Assembly (NCBI GenBank): GCA_027924645.1
Contig: BSBN01000781.1
Coordinates: 4,278,001-4,342,000 of the forward strand
Direction of reading: 5' to 3'
Length of the DNA stretch: 64,000 bases
From: Cunninghamia lanceolata
Taxonomy: Eukaryota; Streptophyta; Pinopsida; Cupressales; Cupressaceae
In this document: positions 48,440 through 58,555 of the stretch, in pieces
Layout of the letters: each line of letters starts with the position of its first letter
Position numbering within the stretch: the stretch's first letter is position 1
Program-made: the position numbers and the translations under genes
Notes under the pieces: generated by a model
What the model saw: the letters and a program-made list of their open reading frames with translations, nothing else
Told to the model about the DNA's origin: nothing
Database searches by the model: none

Positions 48440-51354
48440 TGTTGTGATGTTCACAACACGCCCCATTTTGCTCCTTAGCAAAATGAGGACCCCTACTGTT
48501 GCTTTGCTTTTTGCTTCTGCTTGTGTTGTTTTGCTTGGTGGTAAAGGGAAAAGAGAGTCAAATTTGCAAACCTTGTTAAAAATATGGAAAAATGTATTTT
48601 TAGTACCATTGCATAATATGGTTGGATTCCTTGCAAAAAATGAGCCAAGGTTGCTTTTTGAACCATCTTAAAATTCATCATATTTTGCAAGTTATGATCA
48701 TTTAGGTAAAATGAACTATCAGGTTTTGCATGATAAACAGTCAATTGTTTGCCTTTTTTCCTTGTTGGCATTCATTTAAAATTTTGAAAAATTCATATTT
48801 AGTGGTTCCAGGTCATGGGCAATTTTGTCCAGGTTCCACTCTGTATCTCACATTAAATGGTTCAAATTCAATGGTTCGGGTTCAAGGCCTAGGTGGGAAA
48901 GATGGCGAAGAGGCCATCGGTGTAACATATGTGATCGGCGAAGTTCGAATATATGTCGCCGAAGTAAGGTCTCTCACCGATGGCCTTTTGCCATCGGTGT
49001 AACAAATGCGATCGGCAGTGTGTGAAATTGTCACCCTGAGGGGGTATCTCTCGCCGATGATATTGTCATCGGCATAGCTTACAACGTCGGCCGAGTTTGA
49101 ATTGATTGTGCCGAAGGGTATGGTCTCGCCAATAGCCAAGGGCTATCGGCATGACAGTGGTTATCGGCGATGGTCGAAGTTCCTTTGCCGATGGGCAAAG
49201 TTGGGTCGATAGAAGAAATGGTAAGGATAGGAAGTCATCGGTATAGTGGTAGTCATCGGCCAAGTGTTTTTGGCCTTCGCCGATGTAAGAGGCCCTCGCC
49301 GATGAGTGATAGACGAGGAAGGGCTATCGGCAGGAGAATGGCAATCGGTGAAGTTTTAAGTAGCTTCACCGATATCGTAGGTCACACCGACGGAAGGCAT
49401 CGGTGAGACGAGGGTGATCGGCGGGGATAATTTTGCCCTCGCCGATAGTATGGTCTCACGCCGATTGAACCAAATAACGAACATCGGCAACACTTACGCC
49501 GATAAAGGCCATCGGCCAGGGTAATGACATCGGTAGAGGAAATCTTGGGCTCGCCGATGGGCAAGCCTCTCGCCGATGGAACAAAGAAAGGAGACATCGG
49601 TGAAACTCTCGCCGATAAAAGGGTATCGGCCAAGGTAAGGCCATCGGCACAGGAAGATTGTGAGTCGCCTATGGGTGATCTCACGCTGATGGCAATCAAC
49701 GAAAGGGGGCTATATCGGCATAACTCTGGCCGATGGAACGAAACAAAGAGTGAACGAAGAGAAAGGGCCGTCGGCCAAACAGTGAGCATCGGCCGAGCAA
49801 TTTTTTGACACGCCGATGGCGATAGTCACGCCGATGGGCGGGAAATGCATAGCGATGGAAATTTTAAACTATATTTTTGGGCGCCCGTGGCATTTTTTCG
49901 GTCAGCGATGGTTGACCCGATGGGTTTTGAACGTCTGTATGCAGTTTTGGACGCGTTTTAAAAGTTTTTGGACCCGATTTCCACATTTTTTTGCACAGTC
50001 ACCCTGATTTAAACAGATATTTTGGTTTCCTACTGTTCATTTAGAAAATTTGATACTTATTGCTTGTCTTGTCTTGCAGGCTTGCAGTTGAGGAAGCAGC
50101 TGGAAATTCAACACAGTGACATCATGGAGGAAGGAAATCCGATCTCAGGAGCAGGAAGATAAAGATGAAGTGCGAAGAAGTCAAGGCCAACCCAATGGAG
50201 GACAGAGTTGCAGCTGAAGGTATTATTGCAACAGACAAATAAGAGTTATTGCTGAGCTGCCAGAACTTCTTAGAAGGGGCAATATATTTTCGCCCAGATT
50301 TGACACTGCTCAGAGATATTTTGAAGAACTGGTTCACCTGTATTTATTGCTGTAACCAGGGGTTTCAACCAGGGGTTCAGTTAGGTTTTTGCTGTAGTAA
50401 GGACAATCAGAGAGTCTTTATATTGTGCCTCTCTACATTGTAATACTTTACAACAGGGGCTACACAGGGATTTTTTAGAAAAACACAGCAAGTTAGCTTA
50501 GTTTAGATTAGAAGTAGAAGAAGGAGGTCGCCTGTTTGTCTGCAGTAAGGTGCGCGTGGAATGTCTGGCTGCCTTACTATATCTGTAAAGCTTGTAAGTT
50601 CTCTATAGTATGATCAATGAAACTAAGAGTCATTCCTACATTGTAAATCATGTATGACTATTCGTTTCTAATACAATAGAATCTGGAGTTCTGCATCTAT
50701 CTTCTGAGTGTTCTTCTGCTCTTCTTTGTGTTTTGAAATATTTTCTTTGAGAGCTTGCAATTTTAAATGTATGTTTGTGAAAATGCTCAGAACTTGCATT
50801 TAAGGTTTTTACTGTGGATTTGATCAAATTATTGTAGTATTTACATAGTGCATAACAGAAACAATTAGATCCTTCGGTAGATTAAATGAGGTATAGATTA
50901 GATCTTTCTAACTTTTCCCAACCCATCTGAAATATTTAGCTGAAAACGTAGAAATCTAAAGGAAATTGTCTCAAATTTGAAGAAGCATGCATAACAGAGT
51001 TAAGAGTAGACAGTTTTCATAAATGTATAAAGAAGAAGGCTGCAATAATTCAAGAAAATCATCTGAACTTGCAGCACAGTAACACTTGTATGCAAATGAA
51101 CAAAATACTTGTTGAAATCTATGATTCTTTTGCATATTCTTAGTCCATTAAACCACCAAACAAACCTAAACTACGTAAGGCCCCTTGAACATTACGGCTT
51201 CACATTGACCAACTGAACTTGACCAACCGAACCATTGTAGACTTGGGATTAGTTGAATCTTAAATGATTCCTTCTTATCTTTCAAGTATAGTTTCAGTTC
51301 ATTATATGTGAATTTTAACTTACTGTTATGATTGCATCAAAACAACCACCAATA
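48440..51354 (+). repeat. 5' LTR of the 493-codon-ORF element (2915 bp)
   Basis: Starts TGTTGTGATGTTCACAACAC, itself containing GTTGTGA/TCACAAC as an inverted repeat, and ends just before GTTTTCTGGCGC. It contains the GCCGAT array (48899-49860), then a splice-like 'cttgcag' at about 50074-50080 and AT-rich sequence. Confidence 0.88.
48899..49860. repeat. Dense alternating ATCGGC / GCCGAT motif array, copy A
   Basis: About 50 copies of CATCGG(C/T) or its complement (G/A)CCGATG occur in 960 bp, one every 20 bp, often in alternating orientation, so neighbours can pair as hairpins. The block is CpG-rich inside an AT-rich LTR. Open frames across it in several phases are a by-product. Confidence 0.9.
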
Positions 51355-51360
51355 GTTTTC

Positions 51361-51377
51361 TGGCGCTAGAAGGAGGG
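51361..51377 (+). other. Candidate primer-binding site
   Basis: TGGCGCTAGAAGGAGGG starts six bases after the LTR end. TGGCGC-type sites prime several plant Gypsy lineages; the exact tRNA was not identified. Confidence 0.5.
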
Positions 51378-51493
51378 CATGATTTGGTTTAGGGTTAAAA
51401 TTCTGAGTTTTAAATGTTATATTATGAGATATGTTAGATCTCATAAAATTTCAAAAGGCCTAAAAGGGTGAAAAGAAGGTCCCATTTTTTTTA

Positions 51494-52975
51494 ATGGACA
51501 CATATGGGGACATTTTTCAAGTTAACAGTCCTTTATTTCAGGGAGCTTTGAATGAACAGTTTTATTCTCAAAGTTTATCTAATTTTTGTTTGTCTAGTTG
51601 TTGCAGGATACACCGGACTATTGAACACAATGAACTTAAATGTTTAACATTCCTCACTAGGATAGATTCATATTTGAAAGGACTGATTATTTTTTCAGAT
51701 GTGTTCAGGGCTGAAAGCTGGCAGGAAAAAGAAATTTTGCAGCAACAAGCTAATATAGCACTAGAAACTAATAGGTGGTTAGAAAATACAATAGAAAAAT
51801 CAATTCTGGAAGGGAATGATAACAGAGCATCTTTTCTTAGGTCATATTATGGAGGGATTGATAGTAGGTCTCTACTTCCTAATACAGGAAAAGGGGAGTG
51901 CAAGTATAAATCTTTTAAATCTTGTAGAGAGGAAACCATTTGTCAGGATAAGGTTTTTATTGCTGATCCTAATGCTTTTGGTAAAGATAGTAAAACATCT
52001 TTCCTTGAGTCATTTTATGGAAAGGAGAAATGTGGGCAAATGAAAAAATTAGAGTGCACTGAAATTGATGAGATCTCTACTATAAAAACTAGTGAAGTCA
52101 TAGAGGAGAAAGTAAATCTCAAACCCATGACTGATTTCTCTGAATTGAATGACCAAGTTCAGGATTGTTGCAGGTTAATAGAAGCAGACTCCACACTGGA
52201 CGATAAATGTGAGTCAGTTGATGACCAATTCTTAAAAATTGAAAATACAGAGGATCATGGAGCTGCTGTACACAATCAGACATCACCCCCATGCCATGTT
52301 AAAAATAAAACAGGGGAGTATTCTTGTCAATCTAAGGATGTCGTCCCACCTTTACTCTCAAGTGATTTAGAAATAATTAATTTCTGTATATCAGATTATG
52401 ATGATCAAGATACTTACTTAAGTGCTGATGTGCAGGAAACTAATGAGAACATTGAGAGGTTTGCTAAATTTGAGGATAAACTGAACATCCAGAATGAAGG
52501 AACAAAGCTGGATGAAGATGAAGAAATGATACATCTAGAGTCATTCATCTTTCAACTTGAAAAGGGACTAGACATGGAGTTGGGCAACGAAAATGAAGAG
52601 TTAAATGAAGAGCCAGCTATCAATGAACAAGCGTGTTCCACAGAGCTAAGGGCACATCGGGTTGTCTCTTTCCTTTCCTTAGTAAACAATGATAAATGCT
52701 ATTTTGATTATGGAAATTCAAGAGATAGGACATGCATATGGATTAATCATAAACCTGATGAGCTGCCTCAGTTACTAGTTATTAAGAGTTATTCTGATAA
52801 ACACAATGAATCTAGAATATCAGAATTTTTTTCAGAATTCAAAAATAAATCTGCTAGGATGAGGACCATAACTAGTACCCTATTACTCCTGCACAATCTA
52901 AAGAAATATGCAAGTAGGGGTGTTTTTGGGTCTTTTTCTTGGGTTTCTGATTGCCTTTTAGAGGCTTGTATATAG
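51494..52975 (+). CDS. 493-aa protein of unknown function, sole ORF of the LTR element
   Basis: Uninterrupted ORF from ATG at 51494 to TAG ending at 52975, beginning 139 bases after the 5' LTR. The protein is hydrophilic and acidic (Glu/Asp-rich in the second half). It has a Cys-rich patch near residue 35 (CLSSCCR) and two related segments near residues 112 and 167 (RASFLRSYYGG and KTSFLESFYGK) that suggest an internal repeat. The C-terminal 100 residues are more ordered (RVVSFLSLVNNDKCYFDYG, then basic FKNKSARMR). No CCHC knuckle, aspartic protease, RT or integrase motif; no signal peptide or membrane segment. Position in the element suggests a gag-like structural role, but this is inference. 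An intact 1.5-kb frame in an otherwise decayed landscape suggests youth or selection during recent mobility. Confidence 0.7.
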   Translation: MDTYGDIFQVNSPLFQGALNEQFYSQSLSNFCLSSCCRIHRTIEHNELKCLTFLTRIDSYLKGLIIFSDVFRAESWQEKEILQQQANIALETNRWLENTIEKSILEGNDNRASFLRSYYGGIDSRSLLPNTGKGECKYKSFKSCREETICQDKVFIADPNAFGKDSKTSFLESFYGKEKCGQMKKLECTEIDEISTIKTSEVIEEKVNLKPMTDFSELNDQVQDCCRLIEADSTLDDKCESVDDQFLKIENTEDHGAAVHNQTSPPCHVKNKTGEYSCQSKDVVPPLLSSDLEIINFCISDYDDQDTYLSADVQETNENIERFAKFEDKLNIQNEGTKLDEDEEMIHLESFIFQLEKGLDMELGNENEELNEEPAINEQACSTELRAHRVVSFLSLVNNDKCYFDYGNSRDRTCIWINHKPDELPQLLVIKSYSDKHNESRISEFFSEFKNKSARMRTITSTLLLLHNLKKYASRGVFGSFSWVSDCLLEACI

Positions 52976-53958
52976 TCTGGTAGGGTAGTTGTTTTTGTTT
53001 TGTTTTTTTTCTTTTGCTATTTTTCTTTTTTAGGTTAGCTGTTTGTATAGTTCCTTTTTGTTTCTTTCTATTTTTGTTTCTTTCTGTTTGTACAATTTTT
53101 CTTTTTTTTTTGTGTTGTTTGTACAGCCTGTTTGTTTAGTTTGTTTGTTGTCTCCTCAGCAGGGATCTTTATTTTACTTTAAAGTATTAAGGAGCAAAAC
53201 TAGCAACCATTCAAAACAGTATAAAATTTAGGGTATTCAAGTTAATCATTTACAATTTACACATAACTTGTTACTGTCATGAATGTAGAGAGTTGTTCAT
53301 CTTCTGAAGTTTTGTATTCAATAAATGTGATTGAGAATTCGAAGCAAGTTTCTCACGATGACACACCTAAAATCCTTGGGTTTGTTGAACTTACCAGTGT
53401 AGATATTAGGTGAAAAATCAAAGGTTACCCTTGCTACCATTACAATTCTCAGCTTAATTTCAGCAAGTGTCCACTCCTTGCATCATGAAGTTACAAATTG
53501 TTATATCTTATGAAGTTTTTCAAAATGAGAAAATAAAAATAAATAAATAAATAAAGCGGATTATACTGAAAATCTAGATTAAGCCATCTAAGTAACTCTA
53601 CCGGGGCTATGGACGCTCGCTGGCAGTGGGGCTCTACTTAGGAGAATTGTAACGATAACCTTGCCGGGGCTATGGACGCTCGCTGGCAGCAAGGCTCTAT
53701 CCGGTCGGCTATGAGGGAATATCCTCACCTACGTAGGCTAATGTCAGTCACTGGTTTGTTCAACCGATTTTCAAGATGAGGATAATTAATCACGTGCACA
53801 CAACTAAACTGAAAATGGAAATTCATGCATCTTTATTGAATACTTTGAGTCTCAAGCTGAATAGTAATTTGCAGGAAAGATAGTCGGAAGTTATGGATTC
53901 ATTTCATCTAGTTTTCTTGAACACTTTGAAATTTAATTGTTTTGTTTTGGTTGCTAGT
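52976..53958 (+). other. Non-coding 3' interior of the 493-codon-ORF element
   Basis: A T-rich pyrimidine tract (52985-53160) follows the stop codon. At 53599-53720 there are two units of 63 bp, each starting with 'ccggggctatggacgctcgc', GC-rich against the background. The last 30 bases before the LTR are T/G-rich, not purine-rich. Confidence 0.65.
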
Positions 53959-56885
53959 TGTTGTGATGTTCACAACACACCCCATTTTGCTCCTTAGCAA
54001 AATGAGGACCCCTGCTGTTGCTTTGCTTTTTGCTTCTGCTTGTGTTGTTTTGCTTGGTGGTAAAGGGAAAAGAGAGTCAAATTTGCAAACCTTGTTAAAA
54101 ATATGGAAAAATGTATTTTTAGTACCATTGCATAATATGGTTGGATTCCTTGCGAAAAATGAGCCAAGGTTGCTTTTTGAACCATCTTAAAATTCATCAT
54201 ATTTTGCAAGTTATGATCATTTAGGTAAAATGAACTATCAGGTTTTGCATGATAAACAGTCAATTGTTTGCCTTTTTTCCTTGTTGGCATTCATTTAAAA
54301 TTTTGAAAAATTCATATTTAGTGGTTCCAGGTCATGGGCAATTTTGTCTGGGTTCCACTCTGTATCTCACATTAAATGGTTCAAATTCAATGGTTCAGGT
54401 TCAAGGCTTAGGCGGGAAAGATGGCGAAGAGGCCATCGGTGTAACATATGTGATCGGTGGAGTTCGAATATATGTCACCGAAGTAAGGTCTCTCACCGAT
54501 GGCCTTTTGCCATCAGTGTAACAAATGTGATCGGCAGTGTGTGAAATTGTCACCCCGAGGGGGTATCTCTCGCCGATGATATTATCATCGACATAGCTTA
54601 CAACGTCGGCCGAGTTTGAATTGATTGTGCCGAAGGGTATGGTCTCGCCAATAGCCAAGGGCTATCGGCATGACAGTGGTTATCGACGGTGGTCGAAGTT
54701 CCTTTGCCGATGGGCAAAGTTGGGCCGATAGAAGAAATGGTAAGGATAGGAAGTCATCGGTATAGTGGTAGTCATCGGCCAAGTGTTTTTGGCCTTCGCC
54801 GATGTAAGAGGCCCTCACCGATGAGTGATAGACGAGGAAGGGCTATCGGCAGGAGAATGGCGATCGGTGAAGTTTTAAGTAGCTTCACCGATATCGTAGG
54901 TCACACCGACGGAAGGCATCGGTGAGACGAGGGTGATCGGCGGGGATAATTTTGCCCTCGCTGATAGTATGGTCTCACGCCGATTGAACCAAATAACGAA
55001 CATCAGCAACACTTACGCCGATAAAGGCCATCGGCCAGGGTAATGACATCGGTAGAGGAAATCTTGGGCTCGCCGATGGGCAAGCCTCTCGCCGATGGAA
55101 CAAAGAAAGGAGACATCGGTGAAACTCTCGCCGATAAAAGGGTATCGGCCAAGGTAAGGCCATCGGCACAGGAAGATTGTGAGTCACCGATGGGTGATCT
55201 CACGCCGATGGCAATCAACGAAAGGGGGCTATATCGGCATAACTCTAGCCGATGGAACGAAACAAAGAGTGAACGAAGAGAAAGGGCCATCGGCCAAACA
55301 GTGAGCATCGGCCGAGCAATTTTTTGACACGCCGATGGCGATAGTCACGCCGATGGGCGGGAAATGCATAGCGATGGAAATTTTAAACTATATTTTTGGG
55401 CGCCCGTGGCATTTTTTCGGTCAGCGATGGTTGACCCAATGGGTTTTGAATGTCTGTATGCAGTTTTGGACGCGTTTTAAGAGTTTTTGGATCCGATTTC
55501 CACATTTTTTGCACAGTCACCCTGATTTAAACAGATATTTTGGTTTCCTACTGTTCATTTAGAAAATTTGATACTTATTGCTTGTCTTGTCTTGCAGGCT
55601 TGCAGTTGAGGAAGCAGCTGGAAATTCAACACAGTGACATCATGGAGGAAGGAAATCCGATCTCAGGAGCAGGAAGATAAAGATGAAGTGCGAAGAAGTC
55701 AAGGCCAACCCAATGGAGGACAGAGTTGCAGCTGAAGGTATTATTGCAACAGACAAACAAGAGTTATTGCTGAGCTGCCAGAACTTCTCAGAAGGGGCAA
55801 TATATTTTCGCCCAGATTTGACACTGCTCAGAGATATTTTGAAGAACTGGTTCACCTGTATTTATTGTTGTAACCAGGGGTTTGAACCAGGGGTTTGAAC
55901 CAGGGGTTCAGTTAGGTTTTTGCTGTAGTAAGGACAATCAGAGAGTCTTTATATTGTGCCTCTCTACATTGTAATACTTTACAACAGGGGCTACACAGGG
56001 ATTTTTTAGAAAAACACAGCAAGTTAGCTTAGTTTAGATTAGAAGTAGAAGAAGGAGGTCGCCTGTTTGTCTGCAGTAAGGTGCGCGTGGAATGTCTGGC
56101 TGCCTTACTGTATCTGTAAAGCTTGTAAGTTCTCTATAGTATGATCAATGAAACTAAGAGTCATTCCTACATTGTAAATCATGTATGACTATTCGTTTCT
56201 AATACAATAGAATCTGGAGTTCTGCATCTATCTTCTGAGTGTTCTCCTGCTCTTCTTTGTGTTTTGAAATATTTTCTTTGAGAACTTGCAATTTTAAATG
56301 TATGTTTGTGAAAATGCTCAGAACTTGCATTTAAGGTTTTTACTGTGGATTTGATCAAATTATTGTAGTATTTACATAGTGCATAACAGAAACAATTAGA
56401 TCCTTCGGTAGATTAAATGAGATATAGATTAGATCTTTCTAACTTTTCCCAACCCATCTGAAATATTTAGCTGAAAACGTAGAAATCTAAAGGAAATTGT
56501 CTCAAATTTGAAGAAGCATGCATAACAGAGTTAAGAGTAGACAGTTTTCATAAATGTATAAAGAAGAATGCTGCAATAATTCAAAAAAATCATCTGAACT
56601 TGCAGCACAGTAACACTTGTATGCAAATGAACAAAATACTTGTTGAAATCTATGATTCTTTTGCATATTCTTAGTCCATTAAACCACCAAACAAACCTAA
56701 ACTACGTAAGGCCCCTTGAACATTACAGCTTCACATTGACCAACTGAACTTGACCAACCGAACCATTGTAGACTTGGGATTAGTTGAATCTTAAATGATT
56801 CCTTCTTATCTTTCAAGTATAGTTTAAGTTCATTATATGTGAATTTTAACTTACTGTTATAATTGCATCAAAACAACCACCAACA
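53959..56885 (+). repeat. 3' LTR of the 493-codon-ORF element (2927 bp)
   Basis: Near-identical to the 5' LTR. It has one additional short unit ('gggtttgaaccag') near 55878-55905. Many differences in the motif array are C/T or G/A at CpG sites. Confidence 0.88.
54418..55378. repeat. Dense alternating ATCGGC / GCCGAT motif array, copy B
   Basis: Same array as at 48899-49860, in the 3' LTR. Several motifs have lost their CpG by transition (e.g. gatcggcgaag to gatcggtggag at about 54453), while unit order and spacing are unchanged. Confidence 0.9.
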
Positions 56886-57539
56886 CATGATTCTTGGTTA
56901 GGCACACATTTGACATTGAGCAAGCAAGAAAGTGCGCCCTGACTCTAGGAGTCCTGCCTTAGTCAAATTTAGCATCCAGACTTAACTAATTTCAAGTTTC
57001 TGACTTTGTTCCTGCAAAAAACAAAAGTTAAGTTAGTCAAAAACTAATTCATTCCCTCATTATTTCGAATTAGCCTCCAGGAATGAGGAATAGGCTAACT
57101 CATTCTTCATTTGATGATCAGGTCAGAAACGGGGACATGACAGTAAGATACCCAACTAGTTCTACGAAAATTTTTCCTTACTTAAACAATTTTACTTGCT
57201 ATCAATTCATCAACTACTTCAACAACACAAAGATATACATCAAAGATAACTACTTGAATGAATCAACCTTAGAGTTGAGTACTTTTCTAGTTATTTGACT
57301 CAATCAACTTGCAATGTCTTATTACATGGATAATGCTTTCAATAGCATGAAGTTACAACTTATTCAATGGAGATACAAAAGAAAGGCCTTGAAGCCTTGA
57401 TGTTTACAATGGCATCTACACTTGATCAACTCAATCAAACTCAATGATGTCAACTGAATGTCAACACCTCACAATATCACAAGGGAGCATCACCTTGCTT
57501 GTTGCATGGATGAATGTCATAGTTGCAAGACTCTTAGGG

Positions 57540-58550
57540 TTAGGCGCCAACTGAAGGTAGTAGAGACCAGACTAAGCACCATCCTAAGCTGGGCGCTTCC
57601 TTGAGGTGGTAGAGACATGGATGAACATCTGGTGGGGTTTGATGACTCTATATTGACACTCAAATTCACTTAGGTGCAATATTAGTGTTCTTCTAACTAG
57701 GTGCCAGATAGGAGGATTCTCAGGGGTTTTGGCGCCTAGGTTACAACTTGTTAATTTCTCAAAGAATCTTTGAAACACTTGACTTCCAAGGATTATCATC
57801 TTACCCTCTGATGGAGTGTCTTGTTCCAAAATTGGTCTTGGGGACTTGCATCTCTCTTAGGCACATGTTTGGAGTAATGTCAACTGGTATCAATGCCTAT
57901 TATCTCAATTCACACTTGACATCAAACTTTTGAAGCTCTTTTACCCTAGCGCCTTTATCTTCTATCAAGCGCCTAAGATTCTGGAGGTGAATTCCATCTT
58001 AATCCAAGTCTTCAAGGTACTTCCAAGTTTAGGCACCAAAATAGGGTTATGGAGGAGCAGAACCACGCCTTAGGAGGATGACTGAACCCTAGGCGCCAAT
58101 TTGAGGTTGCAAGAGCATAGGTATGCACCAAGTAGAGTTTGATGTTCAAAACATTAACATTATTCAGTGAAATCCTTTTTTGACTCTAGGCGCCATTTGG
58201 AGGCTAGAAAGAGGGAAGTTCCACAAGTGCGCCTCCCTCAATGAAGTTCCTTTTGTTAACTTAGTTCATCCTAGTGACTGAAGGGGTTGTTATATTCTTT
58301 AGGCGCAATCTTTCATAGACTAAAACATTCACTCCATGTTAAGGCGCTCAAAGGAGGCTCTGGAGATGGAAAATGGCGCCTTAACTCACTTATGTAAATT
58401 TTGGACTTTTACGCAATTGCAAGATGTCTTGGAGGGCTCAATTCTTCAAGGCACCCATTTTGTTCACCACTTGTAGCATCACTTGTTCAAGGCACATGTG
58501 TGATTTGGTCAAAAACAGGTGCCTAGAGTGAATAGGCTTTCATCCTGACT
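57540..58550 (+). repeat. GGCGCC-motif region of the old LTR, before the satellite
   Basis: TAGGCGCCAA-like phrases recur here too (57540, 58089, 58187, 58342 and others), confirming it belongs to the same LTR family as 46690-48439. Confidence 0.65.
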
Positions 58551-58555
58551 TAATA

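Larger units (their letters stand above)
48440..56885 (+). mobile_element. 8.4-kb non-autonomous LTR element with one 493-codon ORF
   Basis: Direct repeats 48440-51354 and 53959-56885 begin TGTTG and end CAACA (AATA in the first copy), a perfect 5-bp terminal inverted repeat. CATGA flanks the element on both sides (48435-48439 and 56886-56890). The 2.6-kb interior has a tRNA-type PBS candidate and one ORF, with no gag knuckle, protease, RT, RNase H or integrase. A polypurine tract is not evident before the 3' LTR, which is unusual. The element sits inside the level-1 LTR. Confidence 0.88.
45991..57142 (+). mobile_element. Younger LTR of the same family (level 1), probably solo
   Basis: Starts TGTAAGATACCC at 45991 and ends GGGGACATGACA at 57142; the termini are imperfect inverted repeats and follow the TG...CA rule. 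GTAAG flanks it on both sides (45986-45990 and 57143-57147). With the inserted element (48440-56890) removed it is about 2.7 kb. A CCTTTTATAGGCC box near 46464-46476 is a likely LTR TATA element. No internal coding region accompanies it, so it is a solo LTR. Confidence 0.6.

Noticed and set aside
49382..49808. Several overlapping open frames on both strands in the GCCGAT array
   Set aside because: They follow from the motif array being poor in stop codons; the same frames appear in the second LTR and show no coding bias.
48440..56885. Minus orientation for the 493-codon-ORF element, because no purine tract precedes the 3' LTR
   Set aside because: The TGGCGC primer-type site and the long ORF both point to the plus strand, and the minus strand shows neither a primer site nor a purine tract.
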